From: Asaia bogorensis
GTDB lineage: Bacteria > Pseudomonadota > Alphaproteobacteria > Acetobacterales > Acetobacteraceae
Assembly (NCBI GenBank): GCA_945874515.1
Contig: CAMCHA010000139.1
Span: 1 to 6,869 of the forward strand
Direction of reading: 5' to 3'
Length of the DNA: 6,869 nt
A model generated the notes under the pieces. That model saw only the letters and a program-made list of their open reading frames with translations. It had not been told where the DNA came from and made no database searches. A program made the translations under genes and the position numbers. This document shows positions 5,730-6,869 of the stretch, one piece after another; the stretch's first letter is position 1; every line of letters begins with the position of its first letter.

Positions 5730-6236
5730 ATGCTTTCGCGTCGTTCACTGTTCGCCGTCGGTGGTGCTGCCCTATTGCTCAATGGTTGCGCGCAGGTCGC
5801 GCCGGGTGGCACCCCTCCCCTCATGGACGTCATCGGCGCTGATCCAGATCTCTCAAGTTTCCGCGCCGCGCTTCGCAGTTCCGGCCTTGCTTCGGAATTA
5901 TTCGACCGCCCAGGCATCTACACCGTACTCGCGCCAACCAACCTTGCCTGGTCTGGCGCGCCTGAGCGTATCCGCCGCGGTGAACACGATGCGTTGCTCA
6001 GCCTCATCGCGGGCGGGCGGCTGCGCTTGCCGGATATTCAGGCGCGTGGCGGGCGTGTGCGCATGTTGAGCGGTGTTGAAGTTCGCGTGGTAGGCGGAAC
6101 GGCGGATAGTCCGCGTATTCAGGCGGCACGCCCAGGCCAGGCGCCTTCCGGTACTTCGGCAAGCATCATCCGCCCCAATATGATGGCCAGCAATGGCGTG
6201 GTGCATGTTGTGCAAGGCGTGCTGCTGCCGGCGTGA
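5730..6236 (+). CDS. Fasciclin (FAS1) domain lipoprotein
   Basis: The 168-aa product begins MLSRRSLFAVGGAALLLNGC, a short lipoprotein signal with Cys20 as the probable lipidation site (lipobox LLNGC; Asn is unusual at its position). The SRRSLF stretch resembles a twin-arginine motif, so Tat export is possible. The rest is one FAS1 domain: DVIGADPDLSSFRAAL (33-48), the H1-type box YTVLAPTNLAW (64-74), LLSLIAGGRLRLPDI (89-103), GGRVRMLSGVEVRVVGG (107-123), and the H2-type box NGVVHVVQGVLLP (155-167). FAS1 domains typically mediate adhesion or protein contacts at the cell surface. Trp74 replaces the common Phe of H1, and the central HVV-like segment of typical FAS1 is missing or diverged, so the domain is compact. 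The gene follows the OmpA-like gene after 92 nt with a strong ribosome site, and its stop overlaps the next gene. Membrane-anchored location is inferred; binding partner unknown. Confidence 0.88.
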   Translation: MLSRRSLFAVGGAALLLNGCAQVAPGGTPPLMDVIGADPDLSSFRAALRSSGLASELFDRPGIYTVLAPTNLAWSGAPERIRRGEHDALLSLIAGGRLRLPDIQARGGRVRMLSGVEVRVVGGTADSPRIQAARPGQAPSGTSASIIRPNMMASNGVVHVVQGVLLPA

Positions 6237-6844
6237 TCCAGCGCCGCGCCTTCCTTGGCGCTTTGCTTTTTGCCCCGGCGCTGGCCTTTGCCCGCGACGA
6301 CCAGTTTCGGGTGCTGGTGCTCAGCAATGGCTGGCATAGCGGAATCGCTCTCGCGCGCGCCGATGTGCCAGAAGCCATCATCCCGGAAATCGCAGATTTC
6401 CCCCATGCACGCTATTTCGAATTCGGCTGGGGTGACGCGGAATTCTACCCAGCGCGGGAAGCCGGCCTTTGGCTCACGCTGCGCGCTGCCTTTCCAGGGC
6501 CGGCGGTGATGCATGTTTCTGGCCTGGCGGATCACCCGGCGCGGGTTTGGCCGCATGTCACCATCCTGTCCTTCGCCGTGAACGCGGAAGCCCTAAGCCG
6601 GTTACTGGATTTTCTGCGCGATAGTTTTGACCGTGCCGGGGCGGGGCGCGCGGCAGTGACAGCGCGCGGCATCTATCCGTTCAGCCTATTCTACCCGGCG
6701 ACAGGGCGATTTCACTTGTTAAATACCTGCAATAGCTGGACAGCGCAGGCGCTGACCGCCATGGGGATTGGCGCGTCACTTGGGGGGGTGCATACTGCCG
6801 AAGATTTGGTGGCGCGTATCCGCCCCTTCGCGCTGGCAGAATAA
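6233..6844 (+). CDS. DUF2459 family exported protein
   Basis: The 203-aa product matches my memory of the DUF2459 family (TIGR02117, originally noted near urease genes), whose function is not established. The N-terminus MIQRRAFLGALLFAPALAFA is a signal peptide with a Tat-like RRAFLG core and probable cleavage after Ala20. Conserved-looking blocks are VLVLSNGWHSGI (27-38), FEFGWGDAEFY (62-72), MHVSGL (93-98), and FYPATGRFHLLNTCNSWTAQ (153-172). The pairing of an early His (His35) with a late Cys (Cys166, in NTCNSW) resembles permuted NlpC/P60-type cysteine hydrolases; that is inference. It starts at a GTG inside the FAS1 stop (GTGA overlap) with only a weak ribosome site (AAGG, about 15 nt upstream), implying coupling to FAS1. 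Length is normal for the family. No urease gene is present in this window. Confidence 0.85.
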   Translation: MIQRRAFLGALLFAPALAFARDDQFRVLVLSNGWHSGIALARADVPEAIIPEIADFPHARYFEFGWGDAEFYPAREAGLWLTLRAAFPGPAVMHVSGLADHPARVWPHVTILSFAVNAEALSRLLDFLRDSFDRAGAGRAAVTARGIYPFSLFYPATGRFHLLNTCNSWTAQALTAMGIGASLGGVHTAEDLVARIRPFALAE

Positions 6845-6845
6845 T

Positions 6846-6869
6846 TCAACCTTCCTTCGCTTCACCAAT
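6846..6869 (-). CDS. Possible 3' tail of a converging minus-strand gene (partial)
   Basis: Read on the minus strand, the window's last 24 bases give seven sense codons (Ile-Gly-Glu-Ala-Lys-Glu-Gly) followed by TGA at 6848-6846. The codons suit this genome, and a tail-to-tail arrangement would leave 1 nt after the DUF2459 stop, similar to the 6-nt gap between the GMC and racemase-like genes. Seven codons cannot establish a gene. Confidence 0.25.
   Translation of the reverse strand: MGEAKEG

Noticed and set aside
5651..5842. Plus-strand open frame overlapping the start of the FAS1 gene in another frame
   Set aside because: The FAS1 frame has a strong ribosome site, a lipoprotein signal and a recognisable domain; this frame has none.
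1..6869. CRISPR arrays, tRNAs, insertion-sequence ends or phage genes
   Set aside because: I looked for regularly spaced repeats, tRNA-like cloverleaf sequences, transposase or integrase motifs and terminal inverted repeats, and saw none. The gaps are too short to hold such elements.

Overview
This is a GC-rich window (roughly 60-65% GC by eye) with short intergenic gaps, frequent ATGA/GTGA stop-start overlaps and alphaproteobacterial-looking proteins. It fits an alphaproteobacterium, perhaps of the Acetobacteraceae. That placement is an impression from codon use and protein style; there is no rRNA or other marker gene. No tRNA, rRNA, insertion sequence, prophage gene, CRISPR array or integration site was seen. 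Almost every base is coding.

Layout. Left block, plus strand: an alpha/beta hydrolase of the monoacylglycerol-lipase type (4-912), a HINT-type histidine-triad nucleotide-binding protein (981-1361) and a large FAD-dependent GMC oxidoreductase (1387-3087). Spacing of 68 nt and then about 25 nt allows one transcript. Middle: a minus-strand Asp/Glu/hydantoin-racemase-like protein (3094-3900) converges on the GMC gene with a 6-nt gap. Right block, plus strand, diverging from the racemase-like gene across 100 nt: a JmjC/cupin 2-oxoglutarate oxygenase of the ribosomal-oxygenase type (4001-5209), a secreted OmpA-like domain protein that starts inside its stop codon (5206-5637), then after 92 nt a fasciclin (FAS1) lipoprotein (5730-6236), and a GTG-started DUF2459-type exported protein (6233-6844) that overlaps the FAS1 stop. 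The last 24 bases read in frame as the possible tail of a converging minus-strand gene.

How the genes may work together. The left block holds metabolic or housekeeping enzymes with no obvious shared pathway. The right block is more suggestive. A cytoplasmic oxygenase is translationally coupled to a small exported OmpA-like protein, and a FAS1 lipoprotein is coupled to an exported DUF2459 protein, so three consecutive products probably go to the periplasm or outer envelope.

Most notable points: (1) the racemase-like protein has Asn and Val where both catalytic cysteines of hydantoin racemases are expected; (2) the DUF2459 protein has an early His motif and a late Asn-Thr-Cys-Asn motif resembling a circularly permuted papain-like active site; (3) the OmpA-like domain lacks the usual peptidoglycan-binding Asp; (4) the two stop/start overlaps of the right block share a nearly identical 15-base junction. 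No unmistakable new system is present; these are hypotheses.
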